This document shows positions 1 to 8,951 of a stretch of DNA of 25,712 bases, piece after piece. A program made the position numbers and the translations under genes. The notes below the pieces were generated by a model. The model made no database searches. It was not told the origin of the DNA and was given only the letters and a program-made list of their open reading frames with translations. Source of the DNA: Chara braunii (Eukaryota > Streptophyta > Charophyceae > Charales > Characeae); assembly GCA_003427395.1 (NCBI GenBank), contig BFEA01000196.1, forward strand, positions 527,224 through 552,935, read 5' to 3'. Numbering within the stretch: the first letter of the stretch is position 1; every line of letters starts with the position of its first letter.

Positions 1-62
<62 letters not shown>
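1..62. repeat. (GA)n microsatellite
   Basis: About 31 uninterrupted GA units open the window, so the array probably continues to the left. It directly precedes a copy of the interspersed 75-base unit, the same arrangement seen at 3721-3850. Confidence 0.97.
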
Positions 63-66
<4 letters not shown>

Positions 67-139
67 ACTTCCATCGATAGGATAAGCAAAATCGAACGAA
101 TCTACCGCTAGAACTTGGAAGTATACTCTGCCACACTTG
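61..139 (+). repeat. Interspersed ~75-bp unit, forward copy 1
   Basis: The unit runs from GGTACTTCC through ATCGATAGGATAAGC, AATCTACCGCTAGAAC and ends at CTGCCACAC. It recurs at 3777-3850, 3886-3960, 3974-4047 and 4145-4220, each time between dinucleotide arrays. It has no coding content. I do not recognise the family. Confidence 0.85.
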
Positions 140-162
140 TGTGTGTGTATTGATGGAAGTAG

Positions 163-163
163 C

Positions 164-214
<51 letters not shown>

Positions 215-215
215 G

Positions 216-241
<26 letters not shown>
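163..241. repeat. Compound (CT)n(CA)n microsatellite
   Basis: A CT array passes directly into a CA array. The same compound structure occurs at 4373-4460 next to another inverted copy of the interspersed unit. Confidence 0.95.
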
Positions 242-246
<5 letters not shown>

Positions 247-264
247 CCACGCATGTTGTACTGT

Positions 265-330
265 ATAATTCGATTTGTAGCAGAAGATTGATTCGATTTT
301 GCTCATCCTATCGATGGAAGTAGCGTGAGG
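265..330 (-). repeat. Interspersed ~75-bp unit, inverted copy
   Basis: The stretch GATTTTGCTCATCCTATCGA followed by TGGAAGTAGC is the reverse complement of the unit seen at 61-139. It is followed by GTGAGGCCAGG and GGAGACTTACCT, a tail that recurs at 4618-4652. Forward and inverted copies in close proximity could fold back on each other. Confidence 0.8.
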
Positions 331-422
331 CCAGGTGCGTGGTTGGAGACTTACCTCTCTCTCTGTTTCTCTCTGTCTCTCTTTCTCTCTCTTTCACACC
401 ACTTAACAACAACAAATGATTG

Positions 423-425
<3 letters not shown>

Positions 426-484
<59 letters not shown>
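426..484. repeat. (GA)n microsatellite
   Basis: About 29 GA units. The reverse strand reads as a Leu-Ser repeat in a spurious reading frame that should not be taken as a protein. Confidence 0.96.
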
Positions 485-488
<4 letters not shown>

Positions 489-584
489 CCATGGATAGGT
501 TGAGCGACGGACCGGCAAACAGGTAAGTCTCCAACCCCGCGGCTGAATGCATCTTGCGCTAGAACATCAAAGTATACACTAGTA

Positions 585-588
<4 letters not shown>
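485..588 (+). repeat. Variant copy of the interspersed unit with an insert
   Basis: It begins TTTTCCATGGATAGGTTGAG and ends GCTAGAACATCAAAGTATAC, matching the two ends of the 75-base unit. An extra 45-50 bases containing GGTAAGTCTCCAACCCCG sit in the middle. That insert is the reverse complement of the tail seen at 4633-4655. Confidence 0.65.

Positions 589-635
<47 letters not shown>
589..635. repeat. (GT)n microsatellite
   Basis: About 23 GT units follow the CACGTG that ends the variant repeat unit. Confidence 0.96.
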
Positions 636-639
<4 letters not shown>

Positions 640-699
640 TGAGATGAGTCCACCTCGATGTAAAGACGAGGCAAGCTGAGATAGATGGGAAGCACTTCA

Positions 700-3640
700 C
701 AAAGAATGTTTAGAATGCTGGATATACTTTGTTTACATACGATTGCCATCTATGAGCACATTGAATCATGTCATTTACTAGAAAAAAGCCCTTTGTCATC
801 CGTCCGGAATCCAATCCAGCAGAACACCTTATGCCATAGAACGGACGGGATCACTCACTTGTCTGCAAAGCAGGTCCTTATAGCGGTGGGTGGGGGAGAA
901 AGGTAGAAAGCCAAGCCGGCGAGGGAGTGCCACATCAGAAAATTATAACGTCTTGCACCAATATGAGGCATCACTGCTGTTACAGTCAAATTCACGATTT
1001 ATTGAGGGATCAGCGAGAAAAGGTTATTGCAACATTCCGACATTTATCGGAAAAGGCAAGCTGAGAGGAATAGCAAAGACTCGTACATACGGAGAGAGAT
1101 ACAGGCGTCATAGCTCATTATTTTGAACGATATACAACAGGATATGGTGACAATCGAACGAGAGACAAAGATTACGTAAGGGAATTCCAATCGCAGCCGA
1201 GGGCTCCAAAACGTTTGAAAAAAACTCTTAAATTTCACACGGCAGCAAAACAACTGAGATCATTTCATCCGTATAAACTCCGGCACAATAATAATCCCTG
1301 CGTTCAAGCCATGTCTGGCTGAAAAACCCAAAAAAAACTGCAGAGTTAATCGCAGTTACAGACAGGCAGCTACTTTTGGAATATCGGACGAAGTCGACTT
1401 ATGACGCGAGCCCCATTTATTTCGCGATAAAAAAAGCCTTCAGCAAGAAGGTACGTCCTACAAGAGTGATGTTGCTCACAGAGCTACGGAAACACCTTTG
1501 TACCTAGGGACAATCAATACTCATGGAAATCTACCCAAATCTTTCCAACAAGAGCACCAAATATTAACCGAGCCCACTTTTCGTACGCACAAAGGACCCC
1601 TCCCCGTCTTCCAGAAATGTTCCCAAATTACATTGATACCAAGGCCATCGAATAGAACATAGGTCATCAAACTGCCCGAAAGCACAATGTATCCGGTCCG
1701 TCCCAACAAGAAATACTAAATCGCGCTCCCTGGAAAGCGCCACAGCCCAACCTCATAATCTAAAGATGAATGAATCCACAGCCGCTTGTTGGCCTGACCA
1801 AGAAGATACGAAACGATGCAAACACTGCTCCATATTGCCACGCCAAAAGAACTACTGACAATTGATAACCCAAGGTCGAACGAAACGGAGCCCAAGATTA
1901 CCCCTAACACAAGATCCACTTAGACGAGCGCAGGGTATCAGCCCAGCATTGGCAAAATTCTAAACTAGGGGGGGTAGAAGGGGTAGAATGCATTAAGAGA
2001 AAGAAGGCTACTCCAAAGCACTCTTAATGCAAGCGTGAAGGCTAAGAAGAGAGTGAGGATCGCTATGACACCAAGTATAAACAGAGATGGAAGATGCATG
2101 GAGTGGGGATGAATAGAAGAGTCCATGGAGGGACATTGAGGTAGAGGAGGGGGCAAAGACTGACTTAGATCCAGAATAAAGAAAATAGTAAAGATAGCGG
2201 AGAGTATGCAGATACAAATGATGGAGAAGAAAGACGGAGAGCAGAAGGGGAACTTCATGCTGAAGACAAGCCACTAGGGCACCTAGGGCGAGCGAGGATG
2301 TTGGAGGCGTTGACCCCACAGGGGGTACAAAACGGGGAGCGGCGATTATCAAGAGAATCAAGAAAGCTTAGGAAAGCCAGAGAAGCCAGGAATAAACAAA
2401 GAATCGTGACGATCCCGATGCAAACGCTTGAAAAGCTCATGGAGCAGTCGCAATGGCAACGTGGCTATTGAAGGTCAGATTTGGACAGCATCTCCTTCGT
2501 CAGCCAAGCACACCACGCAGCAACAACAAACACATAACACACATATTGTGCAAGACGTTAGGATTTCCCATCAAGGCCCCTGGGGGATACAAAGGTAATA
2601 AGAACAAATGACCAATCGGAGAGGAAGGTAGGTGATAAAGAGTTCCCAGATTGGCCAAGCGACCCCAGAGTGTCGATGCAACCAAAAACAAGGGGTTAGC
2701 AGAACATTCCCAAAAGCTTTTTTGCCAGCGCCCGCTATACTGGCTCATCAGGGGAGAGATGCCCCTCGGTTGTCGTTCCGAAATGGGAAAGAGAGGAGAG
2801 GAATAAGGAGAAAGGCTTGGAAATGGAAGAGGGAAATGCGAGGAGAGAGGTGAAGGGCAGGGGGAGGGTGGAGGGGCAAGAGGAAAACAGGAGCATGGCA
2901 ACTTTAGGCTTTGGATATGGAAGAGGAAAACGCAAGGGGAGAGGTGGAGGGCAGGAGGTGGGTGGAGGGGCAAGGGAAAACATGATTCGTTACCGCTGCT
3001 GAACTCGACGGAGCCGCCGCCATGGAATCACGTCAAGGGAAAGGAGAGGAAAACGAGGATGATGGGCTGCCCAGTTGAAACTCGCCACGTAACCCACAGG
3101 ATCAATCCACAGAGAATGTCGCAAAGCAGCAGTGAAGAACACAGGATCGTCGAGGCGGTAACCTAGGCAGAGATACTCAGCCAAGCCGCGGGCTCATGGT
3201 CCCAAAGGATGGATGGAGATGGCACAGGAGCGATGGCAGTCACCCAACCATGACGGCCGAAGCTATCATGAAGCAAGGCCAACTTGCAATCGAAGTGGCG
3301 GAACACAACGTGAGAGCGTATCCGCGCAGATCGCCAAGGCGAAGCTGCCCAGACAACGCACTCACTGTTGCGTGGCGTCGAAGTGAGAGGGAATGGTCAC
3401 GCGCCCACTCAGTTTAAATTCCGAAAAAAGCGGGATGGTCGAAGGTACCATTTCAGAATTGGGCCGTAGAAAACGCGATCTCATTTTCCAGGACAGAGCC
3501 AGACGCAAAATCGATGCCTGGCGAGGGTTGGGACCAAGGGTTGCGCGGGACAGGCCCGTCTAGAGGATACCGGGGATTTGGGGAGAACAAAAAATCCGGC
3601 ATAGTGAGGGTCCAGGGGCCCCATTTAAAGCCCTTGAGTA
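700..3640. other. Unrecognised non-repetitive stretch
   Basis: I see no gene that I can support here. Reading frames are short and in mixed orientation. The longest, on the minus strand at 2500-2973, is a Pro/Ser/Leu-rich translation of purine-rich DNA around 2780-2970. The frame at 3196-3417 (+) has an Ala/Glu/Lys-rich stretch but no recognisable domain and a poor continuation. A short hairpin CCTTC..GAAGG lies near 1436-1450. The region is most simply an intron of the gene downstream, or decayed transposon sequence. Confidence 0.5.
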
Positions 3641-3705
3641 GAAAGTCTTTGGTCTATAAAATATAAGCATGCAAATATATATACAGAATTATATACAAAA
3701 GTATA

Positions 3706-3708
<3 letters not shown>

Positions 3709-3778
<70 letters not shown>
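3709..3778. repeat. Compound (GT)n(GA)n microsatellite
   Basis: Short GT array, then about 29 GA units, then directly a copy of the interspersed unit. Confidence 0.95.
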
Positions 3779-3782
<4 letters not shown>

Positions 3783-3847
3783 TTCGTTCGATAGGATGAG
3801 CAAAATTGAACGAATCTACCGCTGGAATATGAAAATATACACTGCCA

Positions 3848-3890
<43 letters not shown>

Positions 3891-4280
3891 TTTGTTCGAT
3901 AGGATGATTCAAAATCGAACGAATCTACCGCTAGAACATGAAAATATACCCTGCCACACGAGAGTGAGAGAGAGGGTACTTCACTCGATAGGATGAGCAA
4001 AATCGAACAAATCTACTGCTAGAACATGAAAATATACACTGCCACACTTGAGAGGGAGGGAGGGAGAGAGAGAGAGAGACAGACAGAGAGAGACAGAGAG
4101 AGACAGAGAGAGTTTTCCAGCCATGCACGCAGAGAAATAGAGAGAGAGTATTTCCATCGACAGGATAAGCAAAATCAAATGAATCTACCGCTAGAACATC
4201 GAAATATGCACTACTACACGTGTGTGGATGAGCAAAATCTATTGCTAGAACATCGAAATATACACTACTACACGTATGTG
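3777..4280 (+). repeat. Cluster of interspersed units alternating with GA arrays
   Basis: Forward copies lie at 3777-3850, 3886-3960, 3974-4047 and 4145-4220, with a partial copy at 4225-4280. All share ATAGGATGA, CTACCGCTAGAACAT and an ending near CTGCCACAC or CTACTACACG. Arrays of GA (3849-3887), GAGG/GACA mixtures (4048-4115) or GT separate them. The copies differ by several substitutions, so this is not a recent clean expansion. Confidence 0.85.
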
Positions 4281-4296
4281 TGTGTGTGTGTGTGTC
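4274..4296. repeat. (GT)n microsatellite
   Basis: About ten GT units close the last forward copy of the interspersed unit. Confidence 0.9.
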
Positions 4297-4345
4297 TGAT
4301 TCATTCTGACTTTGCTCATCCTATCGATGGAAGTACCCTCTCTCT
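4295..4345 (-). repeat. Interspersed unit, inverted copy
   Basis: TTTGCTCATCCTATCGATGG then AAGTACC is the reverse complement of the start of the forward units. It therefore forms an inverted repeat with the cluster at 3777-4280. Confidence 0.8.
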
Positions 4346-4371
4346 ACCTCTCTGAGTGCATGTCTGGAAAA

Positions 4372-4372
<1 letters not shown>

Positions 4373-4449
<77 letters not shown>

Positions 4450-4550
4450 CACACACACACGCACACACCCATCCACCCACCCACCCACCCACCCACACAC
4501 ACACACATAGACACACACACACGCACACACACACAAACACGCAAGTGTGT
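4373..4550. repeat. (CT)n(CA)n with CCCA array
   Basis: A CT array, then nearly 30 CA units, then CACACG/CATAGA variants around a short (CCCA)n block near 4469-4496, then more CA. The sequence is purely simple. The predicted His-Thr or Val-Cys frames are artefacts. Confidence 0.95.
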
Positions 4551-4565
4551 AGTGGTGTACGTTTC

Positions 4566-4690
4566 AAAGTTCTAGTGGAAGATTGATTTGATTTTGCTCA
4601 TTCTATCGATGGAAGTAGCGTGAGGCCAGGCGCGGGGCTGGAGACTTACCTGTTGGCCGGTGGGTTGCTCATCCTATCGATGGTAGGCTT
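4566..4690 (-). repeat. Interspersed unit, inverted copy with tail
   Basis: GATTTTGCTCATTCTATCGA then TGGAAGTAGCGTGAGGCCAGG matches 285-335. GGAGACTTACCTGTTGGCCG then matches the reverse complement of 500-540. A second CTCATCCTATCGATGG lies at 4668-4683. The two regions, about 4 kb apart, share the same module. Confidence 0.75.
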
Positions 4691-5183
4691 ACCGGTAGGG
4701 TGGTGGTTGGGCCTACCGCTACTGTATAGGAGGGCGACAGTAGAACCTTCAGGGACGTTGGTCCAGTGGTACCAGGCGGACGGCGTGGTCCCAGAGTAGA
4801 GCCGGCAGGATGCAAAAGCCGCGATTGGATATTTGTTACAATCTTGCAACAGTCCGGGCCCTGCGGATGGCCCTGGTTCGAGATTCGTTACCTTAATGAT
4901 TTTTATAGTGTAGGGATCATCAGATGTAATTTCTGCTGTCCTGTAGTGAAATTATCTGAGTCCAAGATGTTGTTTGGGGCCTACCTCACACTGTTATTGT
5001 GACATCTGTCATCTGGCTTAAAAGTGAATAAGCAATTTGAAATCCAGTTTGCTGCTGACACTTTCTTGGATGTACATTCATTTTAACAGTCGATTCTTGC
5101 ATGAGAGTGGGGTCCTAATGTGTGCATGCGTGGGCAGTCCACACCCCCATTCCCTGTGCCGGTTATGATCTCCACTTCTTCAG
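4690..5183. other. Spacer with possible tRNA-like boxes
   Basis: No gene is supported. A box-A-like GGTCCAGTGGTACC near 4759 and a box-B-like GGTTCGAGATTCG near 4875 resemble the internal promoter of a tRNA-derived SINE, but they are about 115 bp apart, too far for a normal tRNA. Confidence 0.3.
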
Positions 5184-5253
5184 GCGGGATGATTCCCAAG
5201 TCCTCCGTGAAGCCAACTGGGCAGGCTTTTTCCTCCCACTTTCCATGCGTAAC
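5184..5253 (+). CDS. Possible small upstream exon of the USP40-like gene
   Basis: A pyrimidine-rich acceptor ending CACTTCTTCAG at 5183 and a GTAAC donor at 5254 bound a 70-base open stretch. In the frame that leaves a phase-0 end, it reads RDDSQVLREANWAGFF and so on. A phase-0 end is what the exon at 6084 needs. I could not recognise this peptide as part of the family, and a second GTAACG donor five bases earlier would break the frame. It is a candidate only. Confidence 0.25.
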
Positions 5254-6083
5254 GTAACTAAGTGCCTGGGTCTGCCTCTGTGTTCGTTTGTGTGTGAGCA
5301 GTGTTATGACTCATGTATGTAACTCTAATACTTCATTAACTACAGTGAAACAGTTTTCACCTTTGCGGTAGCAGATGCAGTTCCCAGGCCTCGATCCCCG
5401 GACCTCGCCCTTACCCGTGTACAGTGCCAGTTGACCCTTGTGTGCTTGAACCCGCGACCTGTGTCTTGAAAGTCGCCTGTTTGTTTGCTGTAAGCAGGGT
5501 GGTCGTCGGGTCTTGAACAGTAGGTTCGTAGATTAGCAGTCTTAGCAGTGGTAGGGGCCGTAGCTGCAACAGTACCGAAAGGTCAAGTCGCCAGCTTGAT
5601 CGTCATCTGTTTGTACGCATGCTGAGTGTTGGGAAAGACAAGTCTGATTGCAACAGTGGTTGCTGTTCTCATCAGACATGATAACAACATAATTATTTAG
5701 ATACTGGCTTGCTATTTTCATCAGACATCATAAGACCATACTTCAGTGATATTTGTTTCTCTATTGTGATGATAACACCATAACAGCATAATTTTCTAGT
5801 TTGTTTCTTGTGGCTGTAGACTTAACCCAGCTCAATGATGTAAAAAAGCACGAATAAGATCACACGTGTGCATTGCACTTGCTGAATTGAATGGTTGGTT
5901 CTGTGTAGCTTCCATGCCTTTGTGGTGCTTCAATGTCCTTGTTATAAACCTTCTGCTTGAGACAAACCTTATTGGATGAAGTGGGATGAAGCCTTTTTCA
6001 AACATGGATTGTGCTGATGGGATGTGACACCACCGGAATTGAGCGGGTCGTGCTGGATCTATTTTGTGCTGTTTTCTGTCCAG
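5254..6083. other. Putative intron
   Basis: AT-richer sequence with no coding signal. A degenerate direct repeat, TTCTCATCAGACATGATAA near 5678 and TTTTCATCAGACATCATAA near 5714, is visible. On the minus strand near 5385-5470 there are two T-arm-like blocks (CGGGGATCGAGG and GCGGGTTCAAGC) that may be tRNA- or SINE-derived. The right end, TTTTCTGTCCAG, is a good 3' splice site. Confidence 0.45.
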
Positions 6084-6318
6084 GGCGGTACTGTTGTTTT
6101 GGAGAAAGAGCCTGTTGACGTAGAAATGTGGTGCACAGTTGGCGATTGCAAGGGCTTGTTAACGGCAACAGCACTTGGGAAGGCAAAATGGCCCTCACCA
6201 CCTCAGTTCTCACAGGGAATGGACTTCACCCTTTTCAAGAGTGATTGGAGTGGAGTGAAGGGAGAGATGGTTACAGCTGCTGACAGTGTAGAAATCGAAG
6301 CAATTGGCATCAGAGATG
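6084..6318 (+). CDS. USP40-like ubiquitin hydrolase, internal exon
   Basis: The acceptor TTTCTGTCCAG precedes codon GGC at 6084 (phase 0), and the donor is ATG|GTATGT at 6319. The 78 complete codons read GGTVVLEKEPVDVEMW through EIEAIGIRD, plus one leftover base. That base joins the first two bases of the exon at 17621 to make a glycine codon, giving IGIRDGDLVWLEESAAP across the junction. This is strong evidence that the two exons are neighbours despite 11.3 kb between them. The peptide is probably a ubiquitin-like or linker part of the long C-terminal tail that USP40-type deubiquitinases carry after the peptidase C19 domain. No catalytic residues are here. Confidence 0.75.
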
Positions 6319-6537
6319 GTATGTATCGACAAATGCATTTAGGGCTGTGACCTCTCTCCCAGCACTTGAAATACTGGCCTTCTCCAAGGGCTCAACCACA
6401 TGGTGGCCATCCCTTGGTAGGCCGTCTTCCCATATAGCTAGGATGCTTGGTTTTGCATACAAGTTCACAGTTGTGGTCGGATATTCAAGCTGAAATCGAA
6501 GTTGTCATGTTAAAAGCCTGGAAGAAGAAGGCTTGCA

Positions 6538-6650
6538 GCCCTCTCTTCTTGTGTCTGCTTGCTGTCTTCTCTCCTTGTGTCTGCTTGCGGTCTTCTCTCC
6601 TTGCAGATCTGCTTGCAGTCTTCTCTGCTTGCTTCATCTGCTTTATGGAC
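6538..6650 (+). repeat. ~27-bp minisatellite
   Basis: About four imperfect copies of TCTTCTCTCCTTGTGTCTGC followed by TTGCGG. It is pyrimidine-rich on the + strand and non-coding. Confidence 0.8.
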
Positions 6651-6835
6651 TTTTAGTCTTTTACTAATATCCAGGATTGCATAGGTGCTGATACTTATCA
6701 AATGGTAAGATCGATGCTGATATTGGATTTTCAATTTTCCACACATTCATCATAATATACATAGCTGCGTTTGCAGACAGGCAGACAAGTTCGACCCTCT
6801 TGTCCCTACACTATTAAAATCGCTAACGTGACAAA

Positions 6836-7120
6836 TCTGAAATCCGGGCCGTCATCAGTCCTACCGGCCCACAGCCCAGATCGACCTAACCAAATCTACC
6901 ATCTGGGCCGTCGGGTCCTACCAGACCGACGGCCTGGATAGATGCGGTCTTAAGATCTTAGGACCACGCCGAGATCCAGGCCGTCGGTCCGTACTGATGG
7001 TTCAGATCGACACGCCTCAGAGTGCCTTTCACAGATAGATGCGCCGCGGAGTGCTGTGAAGTATTACCGGAGCCAAGTGCCGTGCGTGTAGATCCAGGCC
7101 CTCGGCCCAGCACCTCGGGG
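6836..7120 (+). repeat. Dispersed GGCCGTCGG motif cluster
   Basis: The motif GATCC(A/G)GGCCGTC, or a close form, occurs near 6842, 6902, 6976 and 7091, with an inverted ACCGACGGCCTGGAT near 6926. The spacing is irregular at 60-115 bp. No coding frame fits. It may be a degenerate tandem repeat or part of an old element. Confidence 0.5.
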
Positions 7121-7330
7121 CGTTCACAGGCAACTTCGGGTACCTCACTTTGCCATTGTCGGTTCCAACCGCATCGCGCCATATTTTATTGCGCTTTGCC
7201 CCGACGTGTCCATGTTGTTTGCCGTAGTACGTGCTGGGTACTGCCTCGGGCCGTGTTGTGTATGCCCTGCTTCTTGCTGCACAGCGCCCAACTCTCTCTC
7301 TCTCACTCGCTGCTTCTCTCTTTCACTCTG

Positions 7331-7391
7331 GGCAGACTGTTAGGGTTCAACCTCCTGATGAGTCAGTGAAAGCCCGACGAAACAGTCTGCC
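7331..7391 (+). ncRNA. Hammerhead ribozyme motif (type III layout)
   Basis: The conserved core CTGATGA lies at 7355-7361 and GAAA at 7379-7382. Stem III is nine perfect base pairs, GGCAGACTG (7331-7339) with CAGTCTGCC (7383-7391). T7340 stands opposite the last core A, and T7341 is the predicted cleavage-site nucleotide. Stem II (7362-7378) pairs GTC with GAC, then has one A.C mismatch and a further G-C pair closing a TGAAAGC loop, much like known viroid and retrozyme hammerheads. Stem I (7342-7354) is weak: an A.C mismatch at its base, then about three pairs including one G.T, with a TTCAA loop. It is in sense orientation inside the long host intron. Core and stem III are directly visible; activity is inference. 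Confidence 0.75.
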
Positions 7392-7679
7392 ACAGTCATG
7401 CTATTTTAATGGAGTTGTATAGCAAACATGACAACACACACACACGCACACACACTATCCCTGCTCCCTCTCACCTAAGGTTGGCCAGGTGCCGCCGTGA
7501 GCTGTGGTGGGCCAAGATTGAGGTGTGGTGGAGTAGTTGTCATCGACTGAATGCTGCTGCAAGATGGGACCCTCAGGTCAATGGCATGGCTCTCTCCCCT
7601 AACCACTTCCCCCCCCCTCCCCTGTCTTCGTTCGCCCTCCGCTGCTCCTACGCCACCTGACTCCTCCAACCACCCAGCC

Positions 7680-7848
7680 CCCTCCCCTCCACCGTTCCTC
7701 CTCATCTCCTCCGCAACCCTATTCCACTACAGCGCCTCCCCTTCTCCTCTCCGCGCTTCCTCGGCCGCCCTGACCAGCTGCCACCTCGACTCTCTTCTCC
7801 GCCCATGCAGCCTCCATCCCGTTTTCGAATCTGTGTGCGCGCTGGTGT

Positions 7849-7906
<58 letters not shown>

Positions 7907-8073
7907 GGGGCCCTCCCCTCCACCGTTCCTCCTCATCTCCTCGGCAACCCTATTCCACTACAGCGCCTCCACTTCTCCTCTCCGCTCTTCCTCGGCCGCC
8001 TTGACCAGCTGCCACCTCGAGACTCTTCTCCGCCCATGCAGCCTCCATCCCGTTTTCGGATCTGTGTGCGCGC

Positions 8074-8083
<10 letters not shown>
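7680..8083 (+). repeat. 231-bp tandem duplication
   Basis: The block beginning CCCTCCCCTCCACCGTTCCT at 7680 recurs at 7911. Both copies run through CCTCGGCCGCC, GACCAGCTGCCACCTCGA and GCAGCCTCCATCCCGTTTTC into a (GT)n array. The first copy is followed by (GT)n(GA)n at about 7845-7908 and the second by (GT)n at 8076-8109. The long reading frame across this region is a simple-repeat artefact. Confidence 0.9.
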
Positions 8084-8109
<26 letters not shown>

Positions 8110-8154
8110 CTTTTTCTTTTTTTTGCGAGTCTCGATGGACCACGGATCAGATAT

Positions 8155-8204
8155 GAAACTGATCGGAACACATACTACACTGGATTGTCGGGCTGGGTGG
8201 GTCT

Positions 8205-8242
<38 letters not shown>

Positions 8243-8350
8243 CGCGCGCGCGCGGGCTTCCACCCTCCCCCTCAAGTTCCCTCCTCCCTCAAAACTGATC
8301 GAAACACGTACTACACTGGATTGTCGGGCCGGGTGGGTCTCTCTCTCTCT
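8155..8350 (+). repeat. 136-bp tandem duplication with (CT)n(CG)n
   Basis: ACTGATCGGAACACATACTA.. at 8157 recurs as ACTGATCGAAACACGTACTA.. at 8293. Each copy continues ACACTGGATTGTCGGGC and ends in a CT array. The first CT array passes into 28 bases of alternating CG (8227-8254). The second abuts the truncated LTR at 8359. Confidence 0.9.
8227..8254. repeat. (CG)14 alternating tract
   Basis: Twenty-eight uninterrupted bases of alternating C and G, preceded by (CT)n. This is the classic sequence type for left-handed Z-DNA. It is also unusual in a genome where the nearby retroelement has lost many CG and C:G pairs. Confidence 0.95.
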
Positions 8351-8358
8351 CGAGGCTA

Positions 8359-8912
8359 TGTCAACAATAATAATATACATGGCAGCGGCCACGTCAGCTG
8401 TGGCGCGTGGCAGCTGCCACGTCAACATGCCCAGAAGACAATTGCAAGCCAGCCACCATGCCGAGCCAGTAGAGTGTCGCCGTAGTTCGCCTAGTTGCCA
8501 GCGTTGAGCCAGCGTCCAGCCAACGTCATGCTAGCGTCGTCGTCAATGCGTGGATTCGACATTGACGCAAGACAAAATGTCCTTCGAAGCCAGGAGGTCA
8601 ACGCTTATGTAGCGTTGACTGGACCCCAGGTGCTGCATCCCTCAGCGTCGAGATCTCAACGCAAATGACGACCAAGATTGGCCTGCAACAGAATTCCTTG
8701 TGGCCTTGATGCTGTCTGGGTACCTGCGCACAACAAGTGAGTGAATCCGACCAAGGGCTTGGGCGCGGTACCTTTGACCTGACAGTTGACTTGGACCCTT
8801 GATTTTCTAGGGGCAGTGCGTGGTCGCATTGCCTGGTGCAGGCCGTGTTTGGTCTGTGTCGTCTGGGCACAGTTTCGGGCTCCCAGACTGCTGCGGAACA
8901 CGGGTTATTGTA
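8359..8912 (-). repeat. 3' LTR, truncated (U3 part only)
   Basis: It aligns along its whole length with 15773-16485, apart from the 153-bp duplication present only there. In the ~370 bases nearest the polypurine tract I count by eye roughly 20 substitutions, mostly transitions. On the minus strand it starts TACAATAACCC, where the other LTR starts TGCAGTAACCC. Homology ends at 8359, just past the TATA-like box, so R and U5 are missing and a CT array follows directly. Confidence 0.85.
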
Positions 8913-8930
8913 TTCCTGCCGACCCATTTT
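8913..8930 (-). other. Polypurine tract
   Basis: On the minus strand, AAAATGGGTCGGCAGGAA lies immediately before the 3' LTR start. It is purine-rich and in the position used to prime plus-strand DNA synthesis in LTR retrotransposons. It lies only about 20 bases beyond the end of the integrase frame. Confidence 0.65.
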
Positions 8931-8951
8931 CGAGTTCCATCGCAAAAATAA

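Noticed and set aside
141-700. Reading frames rich in Leu-Ser, His-Thr and Arg-Glu
   Set aside because: They are translations of CT, CA and GA microsatellites and have no independent protein evidence. The same applies at 3625-4575, 7702-8485 and 16162-16786.
2705-2760. Second hammerhead-like core on the minus strand (CTGATGA with a 5-bp GCCAG/CTGGC stem)
   Set aside because: The expected GAAA is AAAA, there is no U at the cleavage position and no convincing stem III, so the match is probably chance.
2500-2983. 157-residue Pro/Ser/Leu-rich minus-strand frame
   Set aside because: It follows from the purine-rich + strand (GAGGGG, GGAGAG). An overlapping frame has the same composition, and no domain or splice context supports it.
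3777-4280. CRISPR-like array of regular repeats
   Set aside because: The spacers are dinucleotide arrays, the copies are diverged and some are inverted, and the DNA is eukaryotic nuclear sequence.
7805-8485. 226-residue + strand frame
   Set aside because: It spans two GT arrays, the tandem duplications and the truncated LTR, and its apparent repeats are the DNA repeats.
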